Below, piece by piece: positions 1 to 8,322 of a stretch of 64,000 nt of DNA. Position 1 is the stretch's first letter, and the number at the start of each line of letters is the position of its first letter. The stretch comes from Pseudoalteromonas luteoviolacea B = ATCC 29581. Lineage in GTDB: Bacteria; Pseudomonadota; Gammaproteobacteria; Enterobacterales; Alteromonadaceae. Both the position numbers and the translations under genes were made by a program. The notes beneath the pieces are model-generated. The model did not search any database and was not told the DNA's origin. It worked only from the letters and a program-made list of their open reading frames with translations. The stretch is taken from assembly GCA_000333235.1 (NCBI GenBank), contig CAPN01000034.1, positions 62,001 to 126,000 of the forward strand, given 5' to 3'.

Positions 1-487
1 CGGAATTTTTCGCTTTAAGGTTATTTTTACCATCTGAAAACTGATACACCCAAGCGTGATCTGGACGAATCATATCCGTTGTACTAGTCCAATAGTTATC
101 ATTGACAGTACCAAAAAATACCGTTTTATTGATCGATGGTTCAACACATTGATGTTCGATAATACTTGCCAGCTCTTTAATGTTTGGTACACGCCAATCA
201 TCAAGCCCTGCAAAGCGATTATTGATCGCGATAAGTAATGCCTGCTCCCATTTTATAGGAGCACTTGCATTGATGCAGATTTCATTTGCATTATCGTAAG
301 ACTGACCATAGCTGCAAGTTTGCCACATTAATCCAGTAGTCAGATCGGAAACTGTGCCATTGCTATTAATTACAAAGTTATCAGAAGAGGTGGTTGATGC
401 TATTTGATTCGCAAAACAAGTTTGAGCAAAACAATTACTTGATATAGCACTAAGAGCACAACTAACCAGTATTAGCCTGAATTTCAT
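1..487 (-). CDS. Secreted DUF1566 (Lcl C-terminal) protein, partial
   Basis: The reading frame starts at ATG 487 after a clear AAGGAG ribosome site and stays open to the left edge, so the C-terminus is missing. The first 22 residues look like a Sec signal peptide (KFRLILVSCALSAISSNCFA). The rest has DUF1566 landmarks: VSDLTTGLMWQ, a W-x-x-A stretch, DDWRVPNIKELASI and the NYWTST motif. DUF1566 domains are found in many secreted or surface proteins; their biochemical role is unknown. It begins 10 bases after the stop of the preceding DUF1566 lipoprotein gene, so the two are almost surely cotranscribed and may act together on the cell surface. Confidence 0.85.
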   Translation of the reverse strand, partial: MKFRLILVSCALSAISSNCFAQTCFANQIASTTSSDNFVINSNGTVSDLTTGLMWQTCSYGQSYDNANEICINASAPIKWEQALLIAINNRFAGLDDWRVPNIKELASIIEHQCVEPSINKTVFFGTVNDNYWTSTTDMIRPDHAWVYQFSDGKNNLKAKNS

Positions 488-497
488 CGTAACTCCT

Positions 498-2147
498 TTA
501 TGGTGTTCTAACCAATCGCACATAAGCCGTTTGCGCTTTTGGATACGCGAGATCGTTGCCTGTTTGCATATCGAGAATGTAGGCCTGAGACAAACTTGCA
601 CCATCTGCGCTTGTTTGGCTTGTCCAATAGTACACATGACCAAGTAATGATGCCGAAGGTACATTTGGGAAAAAATTTGACGGCATTAGGTTGGAAACCG
701 CTGTTTTACCGAAATCTAATATCCCCATTAACTCCGTGTACGTTGGCACACGCCAATTACTGCCTCCGCAATAATTGGTTGAATTCACTTCATTTACATA
801 CGTAGAAATGGCACAATCAACATCGCTTTGACACGTGCTATTTGGTGCACCGTAGACATTTCCTGTTGCACCTGATTTTGCCCACGTATAGTGGTTATTT
901 GCAGCTCGGAGCTCAACGTTTGGCAACGTACCTTGAGCGGGCTGCTTGACTTCCCATATCAACCCTGTGACGTTATCACGCACACAACTAAATTTTGATG
1001 CGTCATTGGGTAACTCGTCCGCAAATTCATTGAGTTTTGTAAAGTCAAAACCATTATCACCCACGCCAGTTTTCGCCAGACGTGCAACCGCGCTATCTCG
1101 ACCACTCATTGCATCTTGCCTCGCAATCGCGGCACTATCGGAACAGCTTACTTGGGCATTTTCTGTATAACAGGTCACTTGTCCCGAATCATTCATCAAT
1201 CCCAATTTCATTGGCTCTACATTAACGCGTTTAACCGCACTACCAGAATAGCCAGCACGATCTGTTATCAAGACGAGCCATCGCATCTCTGTTGCGATAT
1301 CAACATTTGGTGCGATAAAAAATGTTGTGCAATCGTTGGCTCGTGAAGCCGTTGCCACAGGTCCACTTTGTAATTGCCAAAAACAAGTATATTCATTACT
1401 AACTGAAACACTGTCACTCGCATCTAAACTCACTGTATCAAACTCGGTTACCGTTTCATCGCCCCCTGCATTGGCAAATACTAATTGACCGTTTTTCCCA
1501 AGTACAATGGAAAAACTACCATGTGCCTGACCTCCTTCGTCATCAGTCACGGTCACTTGCCAAATCACCGTTTCGTTATTTGCTAATAATGGATGAATAA
1601 ACGACAGCGTTGATTCACTCAATGACAAAGGTGTAAGCGCAACGCCACTTAGTTGCTGCCATTCAAATGAAACAAGCTGACCATTTTCATCAGGATCAGC
1701 GGATTCAGCTGCACTTAAAGTTATCGTATCTAGCCATTTACTTGGTTGAGTTTCTGGCCCTGTCTGAGTGATAGTAACGGATGGTATTTGATTTTTTGAA
1801 AGGACTGTAATATTGACGGTATCAGAAACAACGCTTCCATCAGTGGCGGTATAATTTGCAAGTACAACATATTGACTGTCTATTTTGATGTCAGGCGCTT
1901 CTAACGTAACGGAAGTCCCTTCAGCAGGAAGCCCTTCAATTGCACTGCCATCTTGCACAGACCAACTTACCACACCGCCAACGGGAGAGGTCACTGCACT
2001 GAGTGTAAAGCTCGATTTTTCTTCAACGGTTTGATCAACACCCGCATTAACACTAGCTTTGATGTTTTCCTCTTTGTCGCTCCCACCGCCACCGCACGCA
2101 CTTAGCGAGCCGATGAGTAGGACAATGACAAAGAGATGTGTTTTCAT
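498..2147 (-). CDS. Lipoprotein with PKD/Ig-like repeats and C-terminal DUF1566 domain
   Basis: A 549-residue protein. The frame extends further upstream, but ATG 2147 gives a typical lipoprotein signal with lipobox LSAC followed by a Gly-rich linker, and it lies one base past the stop of the preceding gene, so it is preferred. After the linker come about three Ig/PKD-like repeats (roughly residues 30-120, 125-220 and 225-315; motifs such as VNAGVDQTV, ADPDENG and VTDDEGG). The C-terminal third is a DUF1566 domain (VTGLIWE, NWRVPTYTELMGI, YYWTSQTS). Known members are surface exposed and often multicopy; function is not established. Likely an outer-membrane anchored adhesin-like or sensing protein (inference). 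Confidence 0.85.
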   Translation of the reverse strand: MKTHLFVIVLLIGSLSACGGGGSDKEENIKASVNAGVDQTVEEKSSFTLSAVTSPVGGVVSWSVQDGSAIEGLPAEGTSVTLEAPDIKIDSQYVVLANYTATDGSVVSDTVNITVLSKNQIPSVTITQTGPETQPSKWLDTITLSAAESADPDENGQLVSFEWQQLSGVALTPLSLSESTLSFIHPLLANNETVIWQVTVTDDEGGQAHGSFSIVLGKNGQLVFANAGGDETVTEFDTVSLDASDSVSVSNEYTCFWQLQSGPVATASRANDCTTFFIAPNVDIATEMRWLVLITDRAGYSGSAVKRVNVEPMKLGLMNDSGQVTCYTENAQVSCSDSAAIARQDAMSGRDSAVARLAKTGVGDNGFDFTKLNEFADELPNDASKFSCVRDNVTGLIWEVKQPAQGTLPNVELRAANNHYTWAKSGATGNVYGAPNSTCQSDVDCAISTYVNEVNSTNYCGGSNWRVPTYTELMGILDFGKTAVSNLMPSNFFPNVPSASLLGHVYYWTSQTSADGASLSQAYILDMQTGNDLAYPKAQTAYVRLVRTP

Positions 2148-2148
2148 A

Positions 2149-2481
2149 TTACATGTAACTATCTTGGTGAATGCGAACGAACAATTTGGTTCCCACTTTA
2201 CTGTAGTCCACTTTATATTCTTTTCCATCCAGAGCTTGAATAAAAAGTAGGCGTTTAACTTCTCCAAATACTTCGTTACTTGATACTTGAACTATTTCTA
2301 AATCACGCTCTTTTGCCTCTCGACGATTTCTAGGTAACTCTTCTTTGAATGGAACCAAGCCCATATGGGTAACTTTAATCTTTGGATGACTATCACCATT
2401 GACGATCACCAAATCGAACTTTTTCTCTTTGTGAATAATCGTGTTACGACCACTTTTCAGAAACGCTCTTTCTACGCTCAT
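2149..2481 (-). CDS. Hypothetical 110-residue cytosolic protein
   Basis: No family recognised. The ATG at 2481 has an AGGA ribosome site 8 bases upstream; a GTG just before it is less likely. The protein is charged, without signal peptide or membrane segment. Its N-terminus has SVERAFLKSGRNTI, the middle is rich in Lys, Arg and Glu (PRNRREAKERD), and the end is beta-rich (KEYKVDYSKVGTKLFVRI). It lies 13 bases after the DUF2982 gene and one base before the lipoprotein gene, so it belongs to the same operon. It could be a small regulator or nucleic-acid binding protein, but nothing in the sequence proves that. Confidence 0.7.
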   Translation of the reverse strand: MSVERAFLKSGRNTIIHKEKKFDLVIVNGDSHPKIKVTHMGLVPFKEELPRNRREAKERDLEIVQVSSNEVFGEVKRLLFIQALDGKEYKVDYSKVGTKLFVRIHQDSYM

Positions 2482-2494
2482 CACTCTTTCCTAA

Positions 2495-3217
2495 TTACTT
2501 CATCTGCGCCTGTTGCTTTAACTGCTCAAGGACCCGCTCAGGATCTCGCCGCCAATGATTCAACAGGTTTGCAAATCGCCAGATATCTCTGTCCAACACG
2601 GTTTCTGTCATCATTAAGTCATAGCCAGTTGCTAGCTTAAAATGTGCCATTCTGTTTCCAAACATAGCAAGTAATCCCGTGTATTTTCGGCCTTGAGGGC
2701 CTATATAATGAGTATCTTCGATTAACCATTCTTCAGGGCAGTTGCCATTTTCGCAATGCATTTTAACAGCTTGTAAAAAAATATGCCGCTGTTCAATCAA
2801 TAATTTTGCCGCTAATCTCGGGGCCAATGAGTTTAAAAACGCTTCCACGTCTTTAATTTTAATCCCAACTGCATTTAACTCAAGACTAAATTGACCGGCC
2901 TGAACATTTGGCACACCCGCTTCGACCAGCTGTAAGCGTTCTAAAGTTAACGTGCCCACTTTATGATGATAAAGCAAGGCATCAACATTGAACGTCAAGC
3001 TGTAAAATGGCTCTTGGCTTTTTAAAAAGCCAATCAGTAAAGACACAAGACCTGCACTGACAATGAAAATCTCGACCACACTTATCGACGTTGGTCTTAA
3101 CAATACAAAGAGCATCACGACGACAAGGGCTACGCCCCCAACTATCATAAATTCTATTGCGAATCGATTAGCATTTGCTCGTAGCTGCACCGAGTTGTGC
3201 TTCGGCTCATGACTCAA
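2495..3217 (-). CDS. DUF2982-like membrane protein
   Basis: About 240 residues from a TTG start at 3217. That start has GGAG 9 bases upstream and overlaps the stop of the upstream small ORF (TTGA). A longer reading from ATG 3298 would overlap that small ORF almost entirely and has a poor ribosome site. Two hydrophobic helices (FMIVGGVALVVVMLFVLL and VVEIFIVSAGLVSLLIGFL) are followed by a soluble domain of about 170 residues ending in WRRDPERVLEQLKQQ. The layout fits DUF2982, a conserved Alteromonadales/Vibrio family of unknown function; the family call is from memory of its general form and is moderately certain. Confidence 0.65.
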   Translation of the reverse strand: MSHEPKHNSVQLRANANRFAIEFMIVGGVALVVVMLFVLLRPTSISVVEIFIVSAGLVSLLIGFLKSQEPFYSLTFNVDALLYHHKVGTLTLERLQLVEAGVPNVQAGQFSLELNAVGIKIKDVEAFLNSLAPRLAAKLLIEQRHIFLQAVKMHCENGNCPEEWLIEDTHYIGPQGRKYTGLLAMFGNRMAHFKLATGYDLMMTETVLDRDIWRFANLLNHWRRDPERVLEQLKQQAQMK

Positions 3218-3321
3218 CTTAAATAGCTCCAATAATATAAGCCATACATCATAATGGCCCAAACAATCATCAAACGGATCTTTTTGCAACGCGGGCATGA
3301 CTTTTTATCGGATTGGCTCAT
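3214..3321 (-). CDS. Small CxxC membrane protein (35 residues)
   Basis: ATG 3321 to TGA 3214, with a GGGGA ribosome-site-like stretch about 9 bases upstream. The product begins MSQSDKKSCPRCKK and then has one hydrophobic helix (about residues 16-34, rich in Met, Trp and Tyr). CPRC looks like half of a zinc ribbon or a redox pair. Its stop overlaps the TTG start of the DUF2982 gene by the TTGA arrangement, as expected for translational coupling. The coding case rests on composition, start signal and overlap; there is no recognised family. Confidence 0.55.
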   Translation of the reverse strand: MSQSDKKSCPRCKKIRLMIVWAIMMYGLYYWSYLS

Positions 3322-3460
3322 TTACAGTCCCCATTACAAGTACTTATGAAATATTTTAGTCGGTTTTACGGTTAATACACAAAATAATGAGACGTCTCGT
3401 AAGTCCGCTCGCCGGGTTTTTCAGTAAACTTAACTATAACGAATTAAGTGGTTGTCTAAC

Positions 3461-4513
3461 ATGTACTCAAATCAAACTGGAAAAGCGTTGTTTCCGCTCA
3501 TCATGGTCATTCTTTTTGGACTCAGTATTTACCTCTATCTTCCAGATGCAGGTGGTCAACCCAATATGCGTAACAGCTCTGTTGAAGTAAGCGCACATAC
3601 GGTGACTTTAGAACAAAAGTCAGTAACAGTAGATGGTGTCGGAAGTGCACGTGCTAATCAAGCAATCCACATCACAAGTGCGCAAAATGATTATGTCACT
3701 GCCATCTACTTTAATGATGGCGAGTTGGTCGAGGCCGGACAACCGTTAGTACAATTACAAAATAAACAAGAATCTCTCCTTGTCGCAGAGCTAAGCATCA
3801 ATTTAAAAGAACAAAAACGTCAATTAGAACGCTTAATCGAACTTGCTAAAAGCCAAAGTGCCGCCAAATCTCAATTGGAAGAACAGCGTTCAAAAGTGGA
3901 TGCTTTAATTGCACAGCTCGATGCAGCTAAGACCAAGCTCGCCGAAATGACCATTATCGCACCGTTCAAAGGACGATTAGGAAAGCGCCTAATTTCCCAA
4001 GGTGCTTACGTCAATACGAACACCGCCATCACTACACTCGATGACCTCAGTGTAATCAAAGTAGACTTCCAAGTCCCTGAAAAATATCTAGCAAAGCTCA
4101 AAGTTGGAATGAATGTAAGCGCAACAAGTGACGCCTATCCAAACGAACGCTTTAATGGCTTGCTCTCTCACATCGATACGCGGATCGATGATAAAACCCG
4201 CTCTGTCGCGGTTACTGCACAATTTTCCAATGAAGACAGTAAGTTAAGACCTGGCATGTTGTTATTTACTCGTTTAGCGCTGTCAGAACTATCGGCGCTC
4301 ATGGTACCAGAGAAAGCCATAATTCCATTACAAGACAAACATTTCGTCTTTACCATCGACGACGCGGGTAAAGCGCATAGAACAGAAGTGACATTATTAC
4401 AGCGGTTCCATGGCCTAGTTGCAGTTTCAAGTGGTTTAGAAGCAGGTCAACAAGTCGTAACTGAAGGAACCTTGAAAATTCGCGAAGGTAGTGCGGTTAA
4501 GGTTAAGGGGTAA
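3461..4513 (+). CDS. RND efflux periplasmic adaptor subunit (MFP)
   Basis: A 350-residue membrane fusion protein joining an inner-membrane RND pump to an outer-membrane channel. ATG 3461 (MYSNQTGK) is preferred to TTG 3452 because AAGTGG lies 9 bases upstream. An N-terminal hydrophobic segment (residues 10-28) is followed by a lipoyl-like half (YFNDGELVEAGQPLVQL), a coiled-coil hairpin (about residues 100-160), the second lipoyl half (IIAPFKGRLGKRLISQGAYV) and a beta-barrel domain with DDLSVIKVDFQVPE. The permease gene follows after 5 bases, so the two form an operon. Substrate cannot be told; no regulator or outer-membrane factor gene is next to it. Confidence 0.92.
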   Translation: MYSNQTGKALFPLIMVILFGLSIYLYLPDAGGQPNMRNSSVEVSAHTVTLEQKSVTVDGVGSARANQAIHITSAQNDYVTAIYFNDGELVEAGQPLVQLQNKQESLLVAELSINLKEQKRQLERLIELAKSQSAAKSQLEEQRSKVDALIAQLDAAKTKLAEMTIIAPFKGRLGKRLISQGAYVNTNTAITTLDDLSVIKVDFQVPEKYLAKLKVGMNVSATSDAYPNERFNGLLSHIDTRIDDKTRSVAVTAQFSNEDSKLRPGMLLFTRLALSELSALMVPEKAIIPLQDKHFVFTIDDAGKAHRTEVTLLQRFHGLVAVSSGLEAGQQVVTEGTLKIREGSAVKVKG

Positions 4514-4518
4514 GTACC

Positions 4519-7500
4519 GTGAAAATCACTGATACTGCTGTAAAACGTCCCGTATTCGCTATCGTTATCAATTTGCTATTGCTCACGTTTGGTTTAGTTG
4601 CATTCTCGATGCTCCCGCTACGCGAATACCCAGACATTGAATCTCCCATCGTTTCGGTTCGCACAGACTATCCAGGAGCAAGTGCCGAAGTCGTCGAAAC
4701 AAAAATTACTCAAATACTTGAAAATCGTATTTCAGGCATTGAAGGGATAAAAAGCATTAACTCATCGAGCCGTAACGGTAGCTCTAATCTTACTATAGAA
4801 TTCAATATTAGTCGGGATATTGATGCCGCCGCTAACGATGTAAGAGAGCGCGTATCGCGCGCAACAGATAGCCTACCAGATCAAGTCCGCCCTCCTGAAG
4901 TGTCAAAATCAAACGATGATGACAGCCCCATTGCTTGGTTTGTATTAAATAGTACAACAATGGACTCCTTACAGCTCTCTGATTATGCTCAGCGCTATAT
5001 TATTGACCGCTTGGCCGTTGTCGATGGTATTTCTAATGTTCGTTTAGGCGGTGAGCGCCAATACGCAATGAAAATTTGGCTCGATAGAAAAGCAATGGCA
5101 GCCAGAGGCATTACAAGCGCAGAGATTGAACAAGTGTTACGTAGCGAAAACGTAGAACTTCCTGCTGGCGAAATTGAATCAATTGACCGTGATTTTGCGG
5201 TTCGAGTGATGCGAAGTTATAAAACGCAGGATGATTTTCATAACTTAGTGATTAAACGCGGCGAACAGGGCTACTTAGTTAAATTAGGTGAAGTCGCTGT
5301 CGTAAATCTTGAGGCTTCTGACGATGAAAGTTTATTCCGAGGAAATGGCCGCAATATGATTGGCCTTGGTATTGTTAAACAAGCAAAATCCAATACCTTA
5401 GAAGTCGTAGATAATGCACGTGCGGAGCTTGAGCGCATCAAACGTAATCTTCCTGAAGGCACAACAATCGAAGACAGTTACGATTCATCGATTTTTATTC
5501 GCGAATCCATTAATGAAGTTTACCGTACGCTAGCCATCGCTATGGCACTGGTAGTCACGGTAATCTATTTTTTCCTTGGCAATGTCCGCGCGACGTTAAT
5601 TCCAGCAATCACCGTTCCAGTTGCTCTGATTGCAACGTTTATGTTTTTACTGGCAATGGATTACTCCATCAACTTACTCACATTGCTTGCCCTCGTATTA
5701 GCCATTGGCTTAGTCGTTGATGATGCCATTGTAATGCTTGAAAACATTCATCGCCGGATCGAATTAGGGGAATCACCTTTATTAGCCTCGTACCGAGGTG
5801 CTCGTGAAGTCGGATTTGCTGTTGTCGCAACCACTCTCGTCCTCGTCGCCGTGTTCATACCCTTAGTGTTTATGGATGGGCGGATCGGAGCCTTATTTAC
5901 CGAATTTGCAATGGCAGTAAGCGCTGCCGTCATTTTTTCAAGTATCACCGCACTGACCTTAGCACCTGCATTATGCTCAAAGGTACTGCAAAAACACGAT
6001 AACGAAAGTGCCTTTAGTCGTTGGATGGACAACCGTTTTACTCGTTTAGAGTTAGCTTACCAACGATTATTAGAGAAAAACATTTCCAGCAAGTGGGGAC
6101 TGTTTGGTGTCATGATCTTAGCCGCGGCGCTAAGCTATCAGCTTTTTCAAAAAATACCGTCAGAGCTTACACCTAAAGAAGACCGAGGTACTTTTTTTGT
6201 CATGATGAATGGTCCTGAAGGTGCGTCATATGAAAGCAATGCGGCGAATATGGAACAAATCGAGTCTCAGTTATTGCCTTATGTTGAGCAAGGGGAACTG
6301 AATCGAGTGTTAGTGCGCGTGCCAGGCTGGGGAGGTCAAGGTGGTATTGCCATTGTAGGTATGGCTGATTGGAATGATCGCAAACGTTCTACGTGGGAAG
6401 TCATGGATGAAATTAGCGGTAAAATGAGCCAAGTGACTGATGTAAGAGCGTTTGCCATTATGCGTCGTGGTATTGGTGGAGGCGGAAATTCTCGTCCTGT
6501 GGAGTTTGTATTGCAAGGTAATGACTACGAAGAACTGGCCGAGTGGCGGGATAAAATCATTGAAAAAGCAGAGAAAAATCCGGGATTAGTGCGCATTGAT
6601 CACGACTACAAAGAAACCTTTCCACAGTTTTTAATTAGTATTGATAAAGCAAAAGCAGCAGATCTGGGTATCTCGGTCAGTGATGTGGGTAGAACACTCG
6701 AGACCATGCTAGGTCAACGCCGTGTCACCACTTTTATCGATCAAGGTGAAGAGTATGACGTCATTTTAAAAGGAGACAAAAGCGACTTTTCGGCGCCATC
6801 AGACATTGCGAATATTTACGTCAAGTCGCGCACTGGTGCACTGATCCCACTAGACAGCCTAGTATCGATGACTGAACAAGCAACAGCCGCTCGCTTTAAT
6901 CGTTATAACCGTATGCGTGCCATTACAATCAGTGCCAACCTTGCAAACAACTACACACTTGAGCAGGCGTTAAACTTTCTCAATGAGGTTGCTGCAGAAG
7001 AAAACACGTTTGATGGTGCTATCGCTTATAAAGGAGAATCCGAGCTCTTCTATGAAGGCGAATCAGCAATGACGTATGTATTTTTACTCGCGTTAACTGT
7101 CACCTTCTTAGTATTAGCAGCACAGTTTGAAAGTTTTGTGCACCCTTTAGTGATTATGTTAACTGTTCCTCTAGGACTCGTCGGCGCGATGTTTGGTTTG
7201 TATAGTACCGATAATACGCTTAATATCTATTCTCAAATCGGTATTGTCATGTTAATCGGTTTAAGCGCTAAAAATGGTATTTTAATTGTTGAATTTGCTA
7301 ATCAGCTACGCGACCGAGGTGTCGAATTCAAACAAGCCGTTATTCAAGCGGCATCACAACGCTTACGTCCAATTATCATGACTTCGCTGACGACAGTAAT
7401 GAGTTCAATCCCACTGGTACTTGCTACCGGGCCGGGCGCTGAAAGCCGAGCGGTTATCGGTGTCGTTATTTTTGCTGGAGTCAGTGTAGCGACTATTTTA

Positions 7501-7617
7501 ACATTATTCGTCGTACCTACTGCTTATATGGCATTAGCGAAAAAGACACAATCTCCAGAACATCTTGCCAAGCAATTAGCTGAACAAGATGAAAACAATC
7601 CTATTCAGCGATTTTGA
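4519..7617 (+). CDS. RND efflux transporter permease (HAE1-type)
   Basis: A 1032-residue proton-driven pump of the AcrB/MexB superfamily, starting at GTG 4519. It begins MKITDTAVKRPVFAIVINLL, typical of the family, and shows two large periplasmic loops between TM1-TM2 and TM7-TM8. TM4 holds the paired Asp of the proton relay (GLVVDDAIVMLENIHRR) and TM10 the matching Lys (GLSAKNGILIVEFANQL). Length is normal and no damage is seen. Cotranscribed with the adaptor before it and probably with msrA 8 bases after it. It likely exports drugs, solvents or other amphiphiles; the exact substrate is unknown. Confidence 0.95.
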   Translation: MKITDTAVKRPVFAIVINLLLLTFGLVAFSMLPLREYPDIESPIVSVRTDYPGASAEVVETKITQILENRISGIEGIKSINSSSRNGSSNLTIEFNISRDIDAAANDVRERVSRATDSLPDQVRPPEVSKSNDDDSPIAWFVLNSTTMDSLQLSDYAQRYIIDRLAVVDGISNVRLGGERQYAMKIWLDRKAMAARGITSAEIEQVLRSENVELPAGEIESIDRDFAVRVMRSYKTQDDFHNLVIKRGEQGYLVKLGEVAVVNLEASDDESLFRGNGRNMIGLGIVKQAKSNTLEVVDNARAELERIKRNLPEGTTIEDSYDSSIFIRESINEVYRTLAIAMALVVTVIYFFLGNVRATLIPAITVPVALIATFMFLLAMDYSINLLTLLALVLAIGLVVDDAIVMLENIHRRIELGESPLLASYRGAREVGFAVVATTLVLVAVFIPLVFMDGRIGALFTEFAMAVSAAVIFSSITALTLAPALCSKVLQKHDNESAFSRWMDNRFTRLELAYQRLLEKNISSKWGLFGVMILAAALSYQLFQKIPSELTPKEDRGTFFVMMNGPEGASYESNAANMEQIESQLLPYVEQGELNRVLVRVPGWGGQGGIAIVGMADWNDRKRSTWEVMDEISGKMSQVTDVRAFAIMRRGIGGGGNSRPVEFVLQGNDYEELAEWRDKIIEKAEKNPGLVRIDHDYKETFPQFLISIDKAKAADLGISVSDVGRTLETMLGQRRVTTFIDQGEEYDVILKGDKSDFSAPSDIANIYVKSRTGALIPLDSLVSMTEQATAARFNRYNRMRAITISANLANNYTLEQALNFLNEVAAEENTFDGAIAYKGESELFYEGESAMTYVFLLALTVTFLVLAAQFESFVHPLVIMLTVPLGLVGAMFGLYSTDNTLNIYSQIGIVMLIGLSAKNGILIVEFANQLRDRGVEFKQAVIQAASQRLRPIIMTSLTTVMSSIPLVLATGPGAESRAVIGVVIFAGVSVATILTLFVVPTAYMALAKKTQSPEHLAKQLAEQDENNPIQRF

Positions 7618-7625
7618 GGTGATAA

Positions 7626-8153
7626 ATGGAACAACTCGCGACGTTTGGTGGTGGCTGTTTTTGGTGCATTGATGCGGCGTTTCGACGCGTGATTGGTGTA
7701 TCAAATGTCTATTCTGGTTACATGGGAGGCCACCTCGATACACCGACATATCGAGAGGTATGTAGCGGTGATACAGGCCATGCTGAAGTCGTGCAGCTTG
7801 TGTATGATGATGAAAAAATTAGTTTTGAAACACTATTAACGATGTTCTTTGCGCTTCATGATCCGACTCAGTTAAACCGTCAAGGCAATGATGTTGGTAC
7901 GCAATATCGCAGTGTAGTGTTCTATCATGATGATCAGCAAAAAAGGCAAAGTGAAGAGTTCTTACGCTTACGACAAAGCGACTACAGCGCAAAAATTGTC
8001 ACTGAGATATCCCCTGCAGTGCAGTTTTTTACCGCGGAGCAATATCATCAAAATTACTACAATGAGAATCCAAGACAAGGGTATTGCAGTCTATTGATTG
8101 CCCCAAAACTGGATAAATTTACCAAACGGTTTTCACCGTATCTCGCGATTTAG
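7626..8153 (+). CDS. msrA: Peptide methionine (S)-S-oxide reductase MsrA
   Basis: A 175-residue enzyme that reduces methionine-S-sulfoxide in proteins or free in the cell. It has the catalytic GCFWC motif at residues 10-14 and the family signature YSGYMGGHLDTPTYREVCSGDTGHAE, given here in pieces: GYMGGH, PTYREVCSGDTGHAE. DPTQLNRQGNDVGTQYRS is also conserved. It sits 8 bases after the RND pump gene, with its ATG after a short GGTGATAA stretch, so it is likely read through from the pump promoter. A hairpin at 8245-8270 ends the unit. Confidence 0.95.
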   Translation: MEQLATFGGGCFWCIDAAFRRVIGVSNVYSGYMGGHLDTPTYREVCSGDTGHAEVVQLVYDDEKISFETLLTMFFALHDPTQLNRQGNDVGTQYRSVVFYHDDQQKRQSEEFLRLRQSDYSAKIVTEISPAVQFFTAEQYHQNYYNENPRQGYCSLLIAPKLDKFTKRFSPYLAI

Positions 8154-8244
8154 GAGTTGGTTAGGCTGACATCTTATTCAAAAAAACGGCACTTTATAGC
8201 CTGCCTGCTATTACTAGAGAATGAGCTTGAGGTAGTTTGAGTGT

Positions 8245-8270
8245 AAAAGGGAAGCAGACACTTCCCTTTA
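8245..8270. terminator. Hairpin terminator between msrA and btuB
   Basis: Perfect 9-bp arms AAAGGGAAG and CTTCCCTTT around a 6-base loop, flanked by short A and T stretches on either side. It lies between the convergent msrA and TonB-receptor genes and could serve both strands. Confidence 0.65.
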
Positions 8271-8322
8271 CTCTCTTTGATATTAACCCTCTAAATTAAT
8301 TAACTTAATTTGAGGATCGATA

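Noticed and set aside
1116..1346. Plus-strand frames opposite the DUF1566 lipoprotein gene
   Set aside because: Antisense to a well-supported lipoprotein gene; no start signal or family likeness.
3218..3298. ATG 3298 as start of the DUF2982 gene
   Set aside because: Poor ribosome site and near-total overlap with the 35-residue frame; TTG 3217 has GGAG at good distance.
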